From Chloroflexota bacterium (GTDB lineage Bacteria > Chloroflexota > Anaerolineae > UBA2200), in contig JACIWW010000004.1 in the NCBI GenBank assembly GCA_014360905.1, forward strand, positions 1 through 64,000: a stretch of DNA of 64,000 nucleotides. The letters are read 5' to 3'. The position numbers and the translations under genes were made by a program. Positions 1 through 8,721 of the stretch are shown piece after piece; position 1 is the first letter of the stretch, and each line of letters opens with the position of its first letter. The notes beneath the pieces were generated by a model that did not search any database, was not told the origin of the DNA, and was given only the letters and a program-made list of their open reading frames with translations.

Positions 1-83
1 AGCTCCTCTTGCAAGGCAGCTACTTGTGCGCGCAAAGTATTGTTCTCAGCACGGAGGGCAACGACTTCTTCTTCCAGTGTCAT
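1..83 (-). CDS. N-terminus of IS66-like transposase (partial)
   Basis: An open frame starts at the ATG at 83 and runs off the left edge (27 full codons visible). The peptide begins MTLEEEVVALRAENNTLRAQ and has leucines at heptad spacing, a short coiled coil of the kind found at the start of IS66-family transposases. It lies only 21 bp inside a candidate element end (104-124). A perfect 8-bp target duplication seen around a related element at 32296-32439 also fits IS66. The family call is inference, because the catalytic part lies outside the window. Confidence 0.45.
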   Translation of the reverse strand, partial: MTLEEEVVALRAENNTLRAQVAALQEE

Positions 84-103
84 GTGCTCAGTATACCACA
101 GCT

Positions 104-124
104 AGCCCTAATCTGAACAATTAC
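104..124. repeat. Terminal inverted repeat of the IS at the left edge
   Basis: Read on the minus strand this is GTAATTGTTCAGATTAGGGC plus one T. The same core (GTAA-N-TGTTCAGATT) forms both ends of the 144-bp element at 32296-32439. The outermost GTAA lies next to non-element DNA at 125, so 124 is the probable element boundary. The other end is outside the window. Confidence 0.6.
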
Positions 125-141
125 AAATTTTCGCACTGAAT

Positions 142-294
142 GGGTGCATTTCAGTTCTGGGGCAAGAAGCACCTGAAGGCGGCCAGAAACCGGGTTTCTT
201 ACCCCCGGACATGACCATCCATGTAGCGGGAAGCAGGAATTTCAACGACTTAGAAACCCGGTTTCTTAACCTGCCCCAAAATTGAAATGCACCC
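142..294. mobile_element. 153-bp inverted-repeat (MITE-like) element
   Basis: The ends form 23-bp inverted repeats (142-164 and 272-294) beginning GGGTGCATTTCA, with 21 of 23 positions matching. Inside are two further inverted near-palindromes around AGAAACCGGGTTTCTT (about 184-199) and its complement (252-267). No coding capacity is visible. The right end lies exactly where the reading frame of the NHL-repeat gene stops making sense, so the element appears to have inserted in or replaced the rest of that gene. No target duplication can be seen at the left side, where another element begins within about 20 bp. Confidence 0.6.
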
Positions 295-660
295 CACCGC
301 CACGCCACTGGGATACCAGAACTGCCCGTCGCCAACGCCAAGGGAGCCCCACTTGCCCAGGAAGGCCCCCGTAGCGCTGAAGCGCTGCACGCGGTGGTTG
401 CCCGTGTCCGCCACGTAGAGCGTGCCATCGGGCGCCACCGCCACGCCACTGGGATACCTGAACTGCCCCACGGGCGCCTGCGCACCAATGGCAAACTGGA
501 ACTTGTCCGGCAGGGGAGCTTGAGCTCCCACGCCTCGGCCTCGTGGCAGCAAAGCAAGAGCAATGGCGGCCACAAGGATACTCCCAATCCCATGCCGATA
601 GGCGCTTCGGCAAGCAACAAGCAGCAGCTCCTCTATCCCCTTTGCTCTGCTTTGCACCAT
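250..660 (-). pseudogene. NHL-repeat secreted protein, truncated at its C-terminus
   Basis: From the Met at 660 (MVQSRAKGIEELLL) the product starts with a signal peptide (hydrophobic stretch ILVAAIALALL, then an Ala-rich cleavage region). It continues with NHL/beta-propeller repeats of the type PDGTLYVADTGNHRVQRF. After the second repeat reaches YPSGVAV, the sequence switches at 294 into the inverted-repeat element and ends with 11 unrelated residues. Intact NHL proteins need six or so repeats for a propeller, so this copy is presumably non-functional. The repeats are almost identical at DNA level to those in the next gene upstream (680-2125). Confidence 0.6.
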
Positions 661-679
661 CCCGCACATCCTCCCCCAA

Positions 680-2125
680 CTAGTACTCCACGCGCAGTGC
701 ATAGGGCACGTGCGCATGCCAGCCCTCAATGCGTACCACTAACAAGTAATAGCGCCCAGCAGGCAGCGGCCCCCACGAGATGTGCTCATCCTTGTTGCCT
801 GGCTGAGCCGAACTGGTGAGGTGGTTCCCAGTGGGGCCCCGCAGGTACAGGTCATAGTCACAACCAGATGGGATCTCCCTCAGCCACGCCTCAATGGTGT
901 GCGCTACAGGCATGTCGAAGTAGAACCAGTCGCACTCATCGCTGGACGAGGAAATGTAATCGCGATACACCTGCCCAGAAAGCAGCGGCCCACACGCTCC
1001 CTCGCGACGATCGTTGTCCGGCTCGCGGCATGCCACTGACGCACGCTTTATCACAGGCAAAAACTCTCGCCATGGCCCCAACTGCGTCCAGCGTAGCTGC
1101 AGCGCCGCACTCCCTCCCGCCTCGTAGTACTCCAGCAGCAGCCGATGGTACCCCGCGCTGAGCGAGATCTCTGCCGCGTAGCTGGCCACCTGCTCCTGCC
1201 ATTGCTCAATCAGCAGTGTGTCATCCACCCACAGACGCACGCCATCATCGGCAAAGACGGTGAAACGATAGCGGCTAGCCGCAAAGGGCACGTAGCGCTG
1301 CCAACGCGCCGAGAAGTTGTCCGCAGGCACGCCACTGCCTGGCGAGCCTGTGCCCCACTGGAAGTCTAGCGCAGCGTCCTGGCGGATGAGGATTGGCCGC
1401 TCAGCCAACCAGCGGTTGGCAAAGTACTCACCCCGCCAAGTGGTGGGGTAGGCAATGCCAAAGGCTTGGATGCGATCGTTGCCCGTGTCCGCCACGTAGA
1501 CCGTGCCATCGGGCGCCACCGCCACGCCACAGGGATACCAGAACTGCCCGTCGCCAGCGCCAGGGGAGCCCCACTTGCCCAGGAAGGCCCCCGTAGCGCT
1601 GAAGCGCTGCACGCGGTCGTTGTCCGTGTCCGCCACGTAGAGCGTGCCATCGGGCGCCACCGCCACGCCACAGGGAAACCAGAACTGCCCGTCGCCAACG
1701 CCAAGGGAGCCCCACCTGGCAAGAAACGTGCCTGGAGGCGTGATATAATCGTAGTACCAAACCCCAGTTAGCAGTGGGCCGCATGCACCCTGACTGGTTT
1801 CATTGGCTGGTTCTGCACATTGCCACGGAACTGGCACAGGCACCGTACGAACGCTGCGAAGTGCCACCGGGACAAAGAGCCTGTTCACAGCTGGGGCCGT
1901 ATCTGCTCCTGACACGGGGCTATGCACTATGAACCCCAGCATGAGGGCCAGCACGGTACCTGTGCAAACGAATCCTTTCCATCTTCCCAAGTCTCCAATA
2001 TGCGCACTATTGCTCTGCATCGGCTGCTGTATTCTCTGCCACTGCCATGTTACCGCTGTGCCGGCATGGTTTTCATGCCAAGACCTGTTGTGACGAACGG
2101 TGCTGGCAGACTGCTCCATCATCAT
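680..2125 (-). CDS. Exported NHL-repeat / PA14-domain protein
   Basis: A 481-residue protein. An N-terminal hydrophobic segment (GTVLALMLGFIV, about residues 55-70) acts as signal or anchor. Two NHL units follow (GQFWFPCGVAVAPDGTLYVA and a second copy), then a PA14-like beta-barrel (WRGEYFANRWL, then FTVFADDGVRLWVDDTLLI) and a C-terminal pre-peptidase-like module with Asp-rich and YDLYLRGP features. PA14 domains usually bind carbohydrate, so a surface or extracellular role is inferred. The two NHL units and those of the downstream truncated gene share long near-identical stretches, a recombination-prone arrangement. The start is uncertain: no clear ribosome-binding site precedes 2125, and a Met at 2020 is an alternative. 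Confidence 0.65.
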   Translation of the reverse strand: MMMEQSASTVRHNRSWHENHAGTAVTWQWQRIQQPMQSNSAHIGDLGRWKGFVCTGTVLALMLGFIVHSPVSGADTAPAVNRLFVPVALRSVRTVPVPVPWQCAEPANETSQGACGPLLTGVWYYDYITPPGTFLARWGSLGVGDGQFWFPCGVAVAPDGTLYVADTDNDRVQRFSATGAFLGKWGSPGAGDGQFWYPCGVAVAPDGTVYVADTGNDRIQAFGIAYPTTWRGEYFANRWLAERPILIRQDAALDFQWGTGSPGSGVPADNFSARWQRYVPFAASRYRFTVFADDGVRLWVDDTLLIEQWQEQVASYAAEISLSAGYHRLLLEYYEAGGSAALQLRWTQLGPWREFLPVIKRASVACREPDNDRREGACGPLLSGQVYRDYISSSSDECDWFYFDMPVAHTIEAWLREIPSGCDYDLYLRGPTGNHLTSSAQPGNKDEHISWGPLPAGRYYLLVVRIEGWHAHVPYALRVEY

Positions 2126-2193
2126 GCAACTCAGCTTGGGTCACCAGGCCAGCCTCTGCATGAAAGGATGCTGCCGCACTTCCTGAGCATACC

Positions 2194-3873
2194 CTAAATC
2201 TTTGGTGTGCGGGTTGGTGTTGGTCGAGGCCCTGGCGCTGGCGCACCAGCCTCGAGCTTCCAGGTGAAGAGGCGCTCTTCGCTGCGCGGGCTGACTGCAC
2301 TGCCCGTGATCTGGCCTTTGTCGTTCATGCCTGGGTTACGCATGACCACCACATACCAGCCATGCTGCCACCCCAACCCTCGGTCCGCCAGGACATCGCT
2401 ATCGTACAAGAACGGATTGAGCTGCCCCTGCCAGCGTGTACTCTTCGTCGTAGCTTGCAGATAGGGGTACCTGTGGCCATCGCGGTGCAGGAAGGTGATG
2501 ACCAGAGCGTAGTACTCATCTGCAGCTAACTGCGGCGCTACCGGTTGCCAGGAAAACTCCATCGTCACGTAGCCAGTGAAAGTAGCGTCCTTGGCTGGAG
2601 TCGACAACGGCGGAGCAGGATATTTGTAGGGACTGGGTGTGCGTGTGCTGGTTGGCTGCACCACAGCAGCCTGGGCAGTGGCCGTGTGCATGGCAATAGC
2701 AGTACTTGTCGCCTTCGCTGCGGCAGTGCTTGTTTGCTTTGCAATAGCAGTTTGTGTGGCCTGCAAAACGGCTGTCTGCGTAGCTTTGGCCACAGTGGTT
2801 TGGGTTGCCTGAGCAGCGGTGGCAAAGGCAGTCCGCACCCTTGTCACTGACATAGTGGGAGTCAAGGTCAACACACGGATGATTGCCGTCAAAGTCGGAT
2901 GCGCCGCTTCCAACACCGTGGCTGAAGGAGTGCGCATATGAACAAGCATACTAATGGGCAAAGAGCTATTGCAACTTGGCAAGAAATAACTAATGACCAA
3001 CAGTACAAGCACTATGATTGCCACTGCTAACAATACTAATGGCCAGCGAGAAGTTGGAAAAAGCGCCGCGCGCAGATCCCTCGCCATCTGAGAGGCGCTT
3101 GCATAACGCTTTTCTGGCTCCTTGGCCAAAGCTCGTAAAACAACACTATCAACACCCCTGGGCAAGCCTGGACGTTTTTTGCTCGGTGGCGGCGGGAGTT
3201 GCGTCAAGTGGGCTTCTTTAATTTCCCTACTGCTGCCACGTTCAAAAGGCACTTTTCCTGTTAACATCTGGTACAAAACAATGCCTAATGAATAGATGTC
3301 TGAATAACCATCCAGCTCCTTGCCCTGTACGTGCTCAGGCGACATATACCATGGCGAACCAACTGAGCGCTTTGGTTCTTCTTGACTACGCTTTACCCTT
3401 GCTCTCGCACGCGCTATGCCAAAATCAACGAGCTTAACCCGCCCGTCCGTGTCAACGAGGACATTGCTAGGCTTGACATCACAATGGATAATACCCTGTG
3501 CATGGGCATAATCCAAAGCTTCTGCTATCTGATCGAACAGCGTGCAGACCTTCTCAGGCGGCAACCAGCCAAATTCCTGAATCATTTTGCGCAAATCCAG
3601 TCCCGGTACATATTCCATGACAATATATGGAATGCCATTATGCTCATCTACGTCGCTGATTTTGACAATGTTGGGATGATCCAATCGGGCAGCAAGCCGC
3701 GCTTCTCTAACAAAGGCTTCCACAAACTCCCGGTCATTGCATTTCTCGGGTTGGGGCACCTTAATCGCTACTGCCTTGCCAAGCACAGGATGCCAAGCCT
3801 TATACACCTTTCCCATGCCCCCTTCGCCGATCTCCCCTTGAATTTCATATTTGCCTAATGTTTGACTAATCAT
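2194..3873 (-). CDS. Transmembrane serine/threonine protein kinase (PknB type)
   Basis: Numbered from the Met at 3873, the N-terminal kinase domain has the Gly loop GEGGMGKV, Lys38 in VAIK, the helix-C Glu57, the catalytic loop HCDVKPSN (Asp132) and DFG (Asp150). The usual HRD Arg is Cys here. One membrane helix follows at about residues 275-295 (LVLLAVAIIVLVLLVISYF). Then come an Ala/Thr/Gln-rich linker and a small extracytoplasmic C-terminal domain without PASTA repeats. The kinase lies inside and the sensor outside. It precedes the NHL/PA14 gene and follows the PP2C phosphatase by 63 bp, so kinase and phosphatase form one operon. The start at 3873 was preferred because an upstream Met at 3882 touches the GAGG motif. 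Confidence 0.9.
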   Translation of the reverse strand: MISQTLGKYEIQGEIGEGGMGKVYKAWHPVLGKAVAIKVPQPEKCNDREFVEAFVREARLAARLDHPNIVKISDVDEHNGIPYIVMEYVPGLDLRKMIQEFGWLPPEKVCTLFDQIAEALDYAHAQGIIHCDVKPSNVLVDTDGRVKLVDFGIARARARVKRSQEEPKRSVGSPWYMSPEHVQGKELDGYSDIYSLGIVLYQMLTGKVPFERGSSREIKEAHLTQLPPPPSKKRPGLPRGVDSVVLRALAKEPEKRYASASQMARDLRAALFPTSRWPLVLLAVAIIVLVLLVISYFLPSCNSSLPISMLVHMRTPSATVLEAAHPTLTAIIRVLTLTPTMSVTRVRTAFATAAQATQTTVAKATQTAVLQATQTAIAKQTSTAAAKATSTAIAMHTATAQAAVVQPTSTRTPSPYKYPAPPLSTPAKDATFTGYVTMEFSWQPVAPQLAADEYYALVITFLHRDGHRYPYLQATTKSTRWQGQLNPFLYDSDVLADRGLGWQHGWYVVVMRNPGMNDKGQITGSAVSPRSEERLFTWKLEAGAPAPGPRPTPTRTPKI

Positions 3874-3936
3874 TTCACCCATCCTCGTTGTTCCGAGCGG
3901 AAATCTTGGTACATGGTAGACCACGAGACTCGATTC

Positions 3937-5688
3937 TCAGCTAGCACTGATTGCAGAGATGGTTCCAATGCTTGAATTGGCTGTGACTCTGGGGGCATCC
4001 GTTGTGGCGGCCGTTGGCACTGGCGTGGCCGTTGGCACTGGCGTGGCCGTTGGCACTGGCGTGGCTGTTGGCACTGGCGTGGCCGGTGGCACTGGCGTGT
4101 CCGGTGGCACTGGCGTGGCTGTTGGCACTGGCGTGTCCGGTGGCACTGGCGTGGCTGTTGGCACTGGCGTGGCCGTTGGCACTGGCGTGTCCGGTGGCAC
4201 TGGCGTGGCCGTTGGCACTGGCGTGGCCGGTGGCACTGGCGTGGCTGTTGGCACTGGCGTGGCTGTTGCCGGTGGCACTGGCGTGGCCGTTGGCACTGGC
4301 GTGGCTGTTGCCGGTGGCACTGGCGTGGCCGTTGGCTCTGGCGTGGCCGTTGAACAAACCTCTTGATAAACAAAACTGCCCGTCTGACTCCATTCGCTGC
4401 GCGGCGTCGGCTCCGCCTGCCCTTGCTCCATTTGCACAATGCGCACTTTCCAGCAATAGACTCCTACCCCACCAGGGGGAACAATAAAGCCGTCGCGCGC
4501 TTTCCCTTGGAATATCGATAGACGTTGTTCTGCTTTTCCTTGCAGCCACATCCATAGATCAAAGTACTCGTTATCCTGCAGCGTGCCCTCGAAACGCCAC
4601 CGCACACGAATTTCTTGTCCACACATCGTGGCCCCATTGGCAGGTTCCTGCAAAGCAGGCGCTACGTAAGGTACAAACGTAGCAGTGGGGCCGCGCACCT
4701 CTGTCGCTGTTGCGGACGCAGTGGATATCAACGAATAACTTGGGGATGGTACAGGGGGAGCTATAGCTTGCTCAGTGGGTGTCGGTGTCAGCCGAAGTCT
4801 ATTAATAATAGGGGGTACTAGGGTAGCCATAAGAGCCATGACGGCAATCAGTAACAAAACCTTTGGCAACTGGAGCGATACCCTAGTACTTGGAGTTACA
4901 TCCACCGTTTTTGTGGGAGATGTTTTGCAGACCTTCACAACGATGACGCTGATGTTATCTATGCCTCCTCGAGCATTGGCCTGCTGCACCAGTTTGTTCG
5001 CAGCCTCTTGGGCTGGAAATCGTCTCACGATGCGTTCTATCTCCTTCTGGCTCAGTGGTTCCCAGAGGCCATCTGAACACAGTACCAGCACATCGCCTGG
5101 CTGGAGTTTCTCCGGCCGAGCTAGTTCGACTTTCACACCGGGGGCCTTTCCCAGGCGGCGTGTAAGCTTATGGCGATCCGGTGAACGCTGTGCTTCCTCC
5201 GCGCTTAGTTTTCCCATACGCACCTGCTCAGCAACAAGGGTGTGATCCACACTTAGTTGGCGAGGTGGTTTACCAGGGCGGAAGAGCAAAGCGCGACTGT
5301 CACCAACATTGGCAACATACAACTCATCGCCACGCACCACAGCAGCCACTACTGTCGAGCCCATTCCGCTCCAGATTGGCCTCTCTGCCATGAAGCGAAG
5401 GAGCTCAGCATTAGCAGCTTCAATAGCGTAAGTCAGGCTCTCAGCCGGATCAGCCGTCAGCGAATAAGAATAGTAGGCATCAATCACCTTAAACACAGCG
5501 CGATGACTAGCAATTGCGCCTGCTTCCTGACCTCCCATGCCATCGGCAACGAGATAAAGACACCCCTGCTGAGCTCGCTGACTTTGATCCTGGGGCTCAG
5601 AAACTTCTAATGTATCCTCATTCTCAAGACGTTTGCGTCCGCGATCGGTGGCTTTTCCCACCTCATAATAAAAATTCCCAGCCGCCAT
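3937..5688 (-). CDS. PP2C-type serine/threonine phosphatase with TM and Pro-Thr repeat tail
   Basis: Residues 1-255 form a PPM/PP2C phosphatase with metal-binding motifs ENED (Asp25), DGMGG (Asp49), GDSR, SDGL and DNIS. A single membrane helix follows (VLLLIAVMALMATLV), then an extracytoplasmic region with a beta-sandwich-like part. The tail is roughly 105 residues of repeating P-V-P-T-A-T-P type hexapeptides. It presumably reverses the action of the adjacent kinase. The repeat tail is probably an extended wall-spanning linker. The final 25 residues after the repeat are non-repetitive. Confidence 0.9.
   Translation of the reverse strand: MAAGNFYYEVGKATDRGRKRLENEDTLEVSEPQDQSQRAQQGCLYLVADGMGGQEAGAIASHRAVFKVIDAYYSYSLTADPAESLTYAIEAANAELLRFMAERPIWSGMGSTVVAAVVRGDELYVANVGDSRALLFRPGKPPRQLSVDHTLVAEQVRMGKLSAEEAQRSPDRHKLTRRLGKAPGVKVELARPEKLQPGDVLVLCSDGLWEPLSQKEIERIVRRFPAQEAANKLVQQANARGGIDNISVIVVKVCKTSPTKTVDVTPSTRVSLQLPKVLLLIAVMALMATLVPPIINRLRLTPTPTEQAIAPPVPSPSYSLISTASATATEVRGPTATFVPYVAPALQEPANGATMCGQEIRVRWRFEGTLQDNEYFDLWMWLQGKAEQRLSIFQGKARDGFIVPPGGVGVYCWKVRIVQMEQGQAEPTPRSEWSQTGSFVYQEVCSTATPEPTATPVPPATATPVPTATPVPPATATPVPTATPVPPATPVPTATPVPPDTPVPTATPVPTATPVPPDTPVPTATPVPPDTPVPPATPVPTATPVPTATPVPTATPVPTAATTDAPRVTANSSIGTISAISAS
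4011..4350. repeat. 18-bp tandem repeat inside the phosphatase gene
   Basis: About 19 imperfect copies of an 18-bp unit (plus strand GTTGGCACTGGCGTGGCC and variants with GGTGGCACTGGCGTGTCC) encode the ATPVPT/PPATPVPT tail. Because the unit is a multiple of three, gain or loss of copies keeps the frame. Copy-number variation between strains is likely. This is a coding repeat, not CRISPR: there are no spacers. Confidence 0.9.
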
Positions 5689-5816
5689 GCTCGCTCCTTT
5701 TCACTTAGTCACTAACGAGTTATGCCATCTTACTTGTTGTAAATAGCCCCTTATCTCCTTGCTTGTCCTCATTAGTCTGAGCTAAGAAGCCTTAGCATTG
5801 AGCCTCCCGATCCTTC

Positions 5817-7400
5817 CTATGTATCTGTATCTTGAGTTTCCTCCCCAGTTTCGGAAATATCTCCGGTCCCGGAAGTAGTTAAATAATTAAAACGCAATAC
5901 CGTTTTCGTCCCCAATTGAATAAGGTCACCGTCGTGGAGTTCTCTGCCCTTATCAGTCAACTTCTCATCGTTTATCCTTGTCCCGAAGGTGCTGTCTTCA
6001 TCATAGAGATACACCCTCCCATGCTCATACTGCAATCTCGCATGATAGCGCGAAACTGGGTTGTCATCTATGATTATATCGTTGTCCTCATGGCGTCCTA
6101 TGGTCACTTTACCTTTCTGTAATTTATCTCGGGGAATCGTAAGCGATTCACCTTCTCTCATCTTGACGCTCTTAACTACGGTGAATTTAGCCACTTCCTC
6201 TGTATCGTCTGTATCGATGGTGATGGTATTGCCTTTTTTATCACGTGACGGCCTCTGTGCCTCGTACGTAGGTTTGTATCGTGCTCGCAGGAGCATCCAT
6301 AGGGAGAAAATGATGACCACAACCGTGAAGCCTATTGCCAATAGACGCCAATTCTCTATAACCCTCACCATAACACTCGCATGCTCACCAGGGTAAGGAG
6401 TTGGAGGAGGAATCAGAGTTGCAGGAGGTGGCTGGGAGCTAGTCGGTTCGGGCGTTGCGGTTGCTACGGGTTGGGGTACAACAAAATTCTCGCTATCAGG
6501 CTTTTGTTGACCTTGATAGTTTACCTCAACCACCAAATAATGATTACCCACTGCAGCACTCGTTTCGTACCTAATCACATACTGGCTGCGCAGCAGTTCT
6601 GCAATCTGGCGATAAACCTCTGTCAGATCTTCAGGTTCAGGTGCCGACCAATAAGCTCCACCTGTTTTCTGAGCGATGCGCCGGAGCACCGATTCATCCA
6701 CCTTGCGCCCAAAACCTACCGTATAGACGGGAACTCTATGCTGGTAAGCCAAATTAATAACATCATCTACCGAGACCTTACTACAAGGCCTTCCTGCACG
6801 GTCATCTCTGCCATCGGTCATAACAACTACAGCGCGACGCCCTTGAACAACCTGCATAGCTTTTTTCACTGCCGTATCAATGGCATCGTACAGACACGTC
6901 CACCTGTCTACTAACTCCAATTTATCTACGGCATTATGTACTTTACCATGATCTTGTTCGAAATCAGATAATAGCCTGGTTTCTTCCTGAAATTCGTACA
7001 GTGCTATATAATCTTGTGCGGGCATGCTTCGTATAAACTGCTTAGCCGCGTCTTTAGCCCATGCAAGCCCTGTAGTACCCATGCTTGTCGTAGTGTCCAT
7101 CAATAAGACGATCCATAACGCCTCGCTGGCTTGCTGCACTTCGAATTGCGCTACCCGCACTCCATCTTCGAAAAGTACAAAAGAACCAGCTTCCAATTGC
7201 TTGATGGGGAAACCATCCAGGTCAGTCACTGTGATATACGCTTTGACCACACTTTGCACATCAGAAAGCCGCGATACTTCAATAAAGTTGATATTCACAT
7301 CCCGAATGAGTTGTTGCGCCTTTGCTGCGAATAACGCAAATGTCATTACAACTGAACAAGTTACCACAACCACTAGAACAAAACGCCATCGGTAATTCAT
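5817..7400 (-). CDS. VWA-domain and FHA-domain membrane protein
   Basis: A 527-residue protein. It has an N-terminal signal or anchor (VLVVVVTCSVVMTFALFAA), then a von Willebrand A domain with MIDAS-like DTTTSMG and a second motif MTDGRDD. A Pro-rich linker and a second membrane helix follow (ENWRLLAIGFTVVVIIF, about residue 350). The cytoplasmic C-terminal FHA domain has GRHEDNDI, SRYHA and GTRIN. FHA domains bind phosphothreonine, so it is a plausible target or reader of the neighbouring kinase, linking an external VWA adhesion or metal-binding domain to phospho-signalling. It starts at the Met at 7400 and is separated by 128 bp from the phosphatase gene downstream. Confidence 0.88.
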   Translation of the reverse strand: MNYRWRFVLVVVVTCSVVMTFALFAAKAQQLIRDVNINFIEVSRLSDVQSVVKAYITVTDLDGFPIKQLEAGSFVLFEDGVRVAQFEVQQASEALWIVLLMDTTTSMGTTGLAWAKDAAKQFIRSMPAQDYIALYEFQEETRLLSDFEQDHGKVHNAVDKLELVDRWTCLYDAIDTAVKKAMQVVQGRRAVVVMTDGRDDRAGRPCSKVSVDDVINLAYQHRVPVYTVGFGRKVDESVLRRIAQKTGGAYWSAPEPEDLTEVYRQIAELLRSQYVIRYETSAAVGNHYLVVEVNYQGQQKPDSENFVVPQPVATATPEPTSSQPPPATLIPPPTPYPGEHASVMVRVIENWRLLAIGFTVVVIIFSLWMLLRARYKPTYEAQRPSRDKKGNTITIDTDDTEEVAKFTVVKSVKMREGESLTIPRDKLQKGKVTIGRHEDNDIIIDDNPVSRYHARLQYEHGRVYLYDEDSTFGTRINDEKLTDKGRELHDGDLIQLGTKTVLRFNYLTTSGTGDISETGEETQDTDT

Positions 7401-7991
7401 CTTGTTGCCCCTCCATTGTTCGTCAGAACAGAATTTTGGTCCGTTATCGACTGAGCGTTCTCCCCCAACTACAAGGACAAGTAAACAGCGGCCAGCAAGA
7501 TGCTAGCACGCGCAAATTATTGCAACGAGCATATTGGCGACTTATGCGGTAATAAGAACGAGGTACGAGACTACAAATAGCAGGAATAAGTCCATTACCC
7601 GCTAGTAATTGCCCAATAAGCCTCATCGCTGTGAATGATAGTGAGGCAAAAGAAGGGGAAGATACTCGACGGCACAGAGAACCTTGCCTATTAATCATCG
7701 TTAAATCGGAAACTCTCGTTTGAGCCATTGTTCTACCCCTTTCACCACGCAAACAACCCTTCGCTCTTTTCACGCCACCTGACTATGGACTAGGTTGAAT
7801 CCATCAGTATAACTGCCTATATCTTGCACATGCCCATTCATTGATGCAAAAATCGGGCAAATGCTAAATATTGCATCAATTACGGAAACCTTCAGCCTAA
7901 ACTGCAAGATCTTGACAAGTCAGCCAATGGTGACGTGTAATCATTCTGTAAATATTATAAACATGATTAATGGAAGCTGTCAAGCCTATGA
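7401..7991. other. Intergenic stretch with one doubtful small ORF
   Basis: No recognised gene. A 94-codon frame on the minus strand from the ATG at 7728 (MAQTRVSDLTMINRQG) to 7444 has a fair ribosome-binding site (AAAGGGG). It resembles nothing I know and has an Arg/Ser/Cys-rich composition, so it is left as possible only. The region 7790-7970 is AT-rich and shows no structure I can interpret. Confidence 0.4.
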
Positions 7992-8065
7992 CTCAAACGG
8001 AAAAGCTCAGCCGCCCCGCGTAGCAAGCGAAGCGGAGCGGCGTCGGGTGCAACGCGGTGTTGGGC
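7992..8065 (-). other. attC-like site closing the intI-proximal cassette
   Basis: Read on the minus strand it starts with R'' GCCCAAC (8065-8059). It runs through TTGCACCCGACGCCGC, complementary arms (GCCGC with GCGGC, CGC with GCG) and ends with a poor R' (GTTTGAG, 7998-7992). The position, just 3' of the cassette ORF, is as expected for attC. The degraded R' suggests it is the end of the array or no longer active. Confidence 0.55.
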
Positions 8066-8069
8066 GGCA

Positions 8070-8692
8070 CTACCTGGCTTTGCAACGAAAACGAGGTATC
8101 CAAGCTGGTACACGCCTAACGTATGCATCCCAATGCTCACCGAATTCCATTGCCAGCGCTTGTTCTTCCCGTTTGGCACGGATGATCAAGGCCAAGAAGT
8201 TCACTGTGACAAATACAAACGTCCAGGTGCGATAAAGCAACAATCCCCCAACGGCAGCAACCTGGAGTCCCAGGTACAAAGGATGGCGCACCAAGGCAAA
8301 AGGCCCGTGAGTAACTAGTCGGTGCTCGACATTCAACTGCACTCCAAAACCGCTAGAGGCTTTGTACATCTCCCCCAGTGTCCTAGCTCCCCATAAGTAC
8401 AATGCCAGACCGAGGAAATAGAGCAGTGTACCGAGGCTCAAAGTCGCGACACGAGCAGAGATAGTAAGTGTGACTGGAACTGGTTGCCACAAGATGAAGC
8501 ACAGACCAATCCAGAGTGCGCCAAATAGCAGTTGGAGTGGCACGTGCAACACCCTGGCTGCTGCGCCTGTTGTCCTCCCGAAGGACGTTGTAATCCTTGC
8601 CATACTGCCCGCCACAGCGCGATTGCCAGGGTCACAAATCCCACTACAGCTCCGATCCAGCTTATCCATCTTTCAATGACATCAAGTATCAT
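8070..8692 (-). CDS. Isoprenylcysteine carboxyl methyltransferase-family protein (integron cassette, probable N-terminal frameshift)
   Basis: The main frame (stop at 8070) encodes a small integral-membrane methyltransferase of the ICMT/PEMT fold. It has hydrophobic helices and the SAM-binding signature THGPFALVRHPLYLG followed by REEQALAMEFGEHWDAYVRR. Its own first Met (8603) would omit the first helix. That helix is encoded in the neighbouring frame from the ATG at 8692 (MILDVIERWISWIGAVVGFV). The two frames join naturally near 8585 (QRPSG then RTTGAAARVL). This indicates a single-base frameshift or a sequencing error there. The ORF points away from intI, as cassette genes do. The natural substrate is unknown. 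Confidence 0.65.
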
Positions 8693-8721
8693 TTCTGGTG
8701 TTGTCCTGTTCGTAGAGTGCC

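Noticed and set aside
4011-4350. Regular repeat resembling a CRISPR array
   Set aside because: Units are contiguous 18-bp coding repeats with no spacers; they encode a Pro-Thr tail of the phosphatase.
3959-4366. Plus-strand Gly-Thr-Val repeat ORF
   Set aside because: Antisense shadow of the same tandem repeat; the minus-strand PP2C gene explains it.
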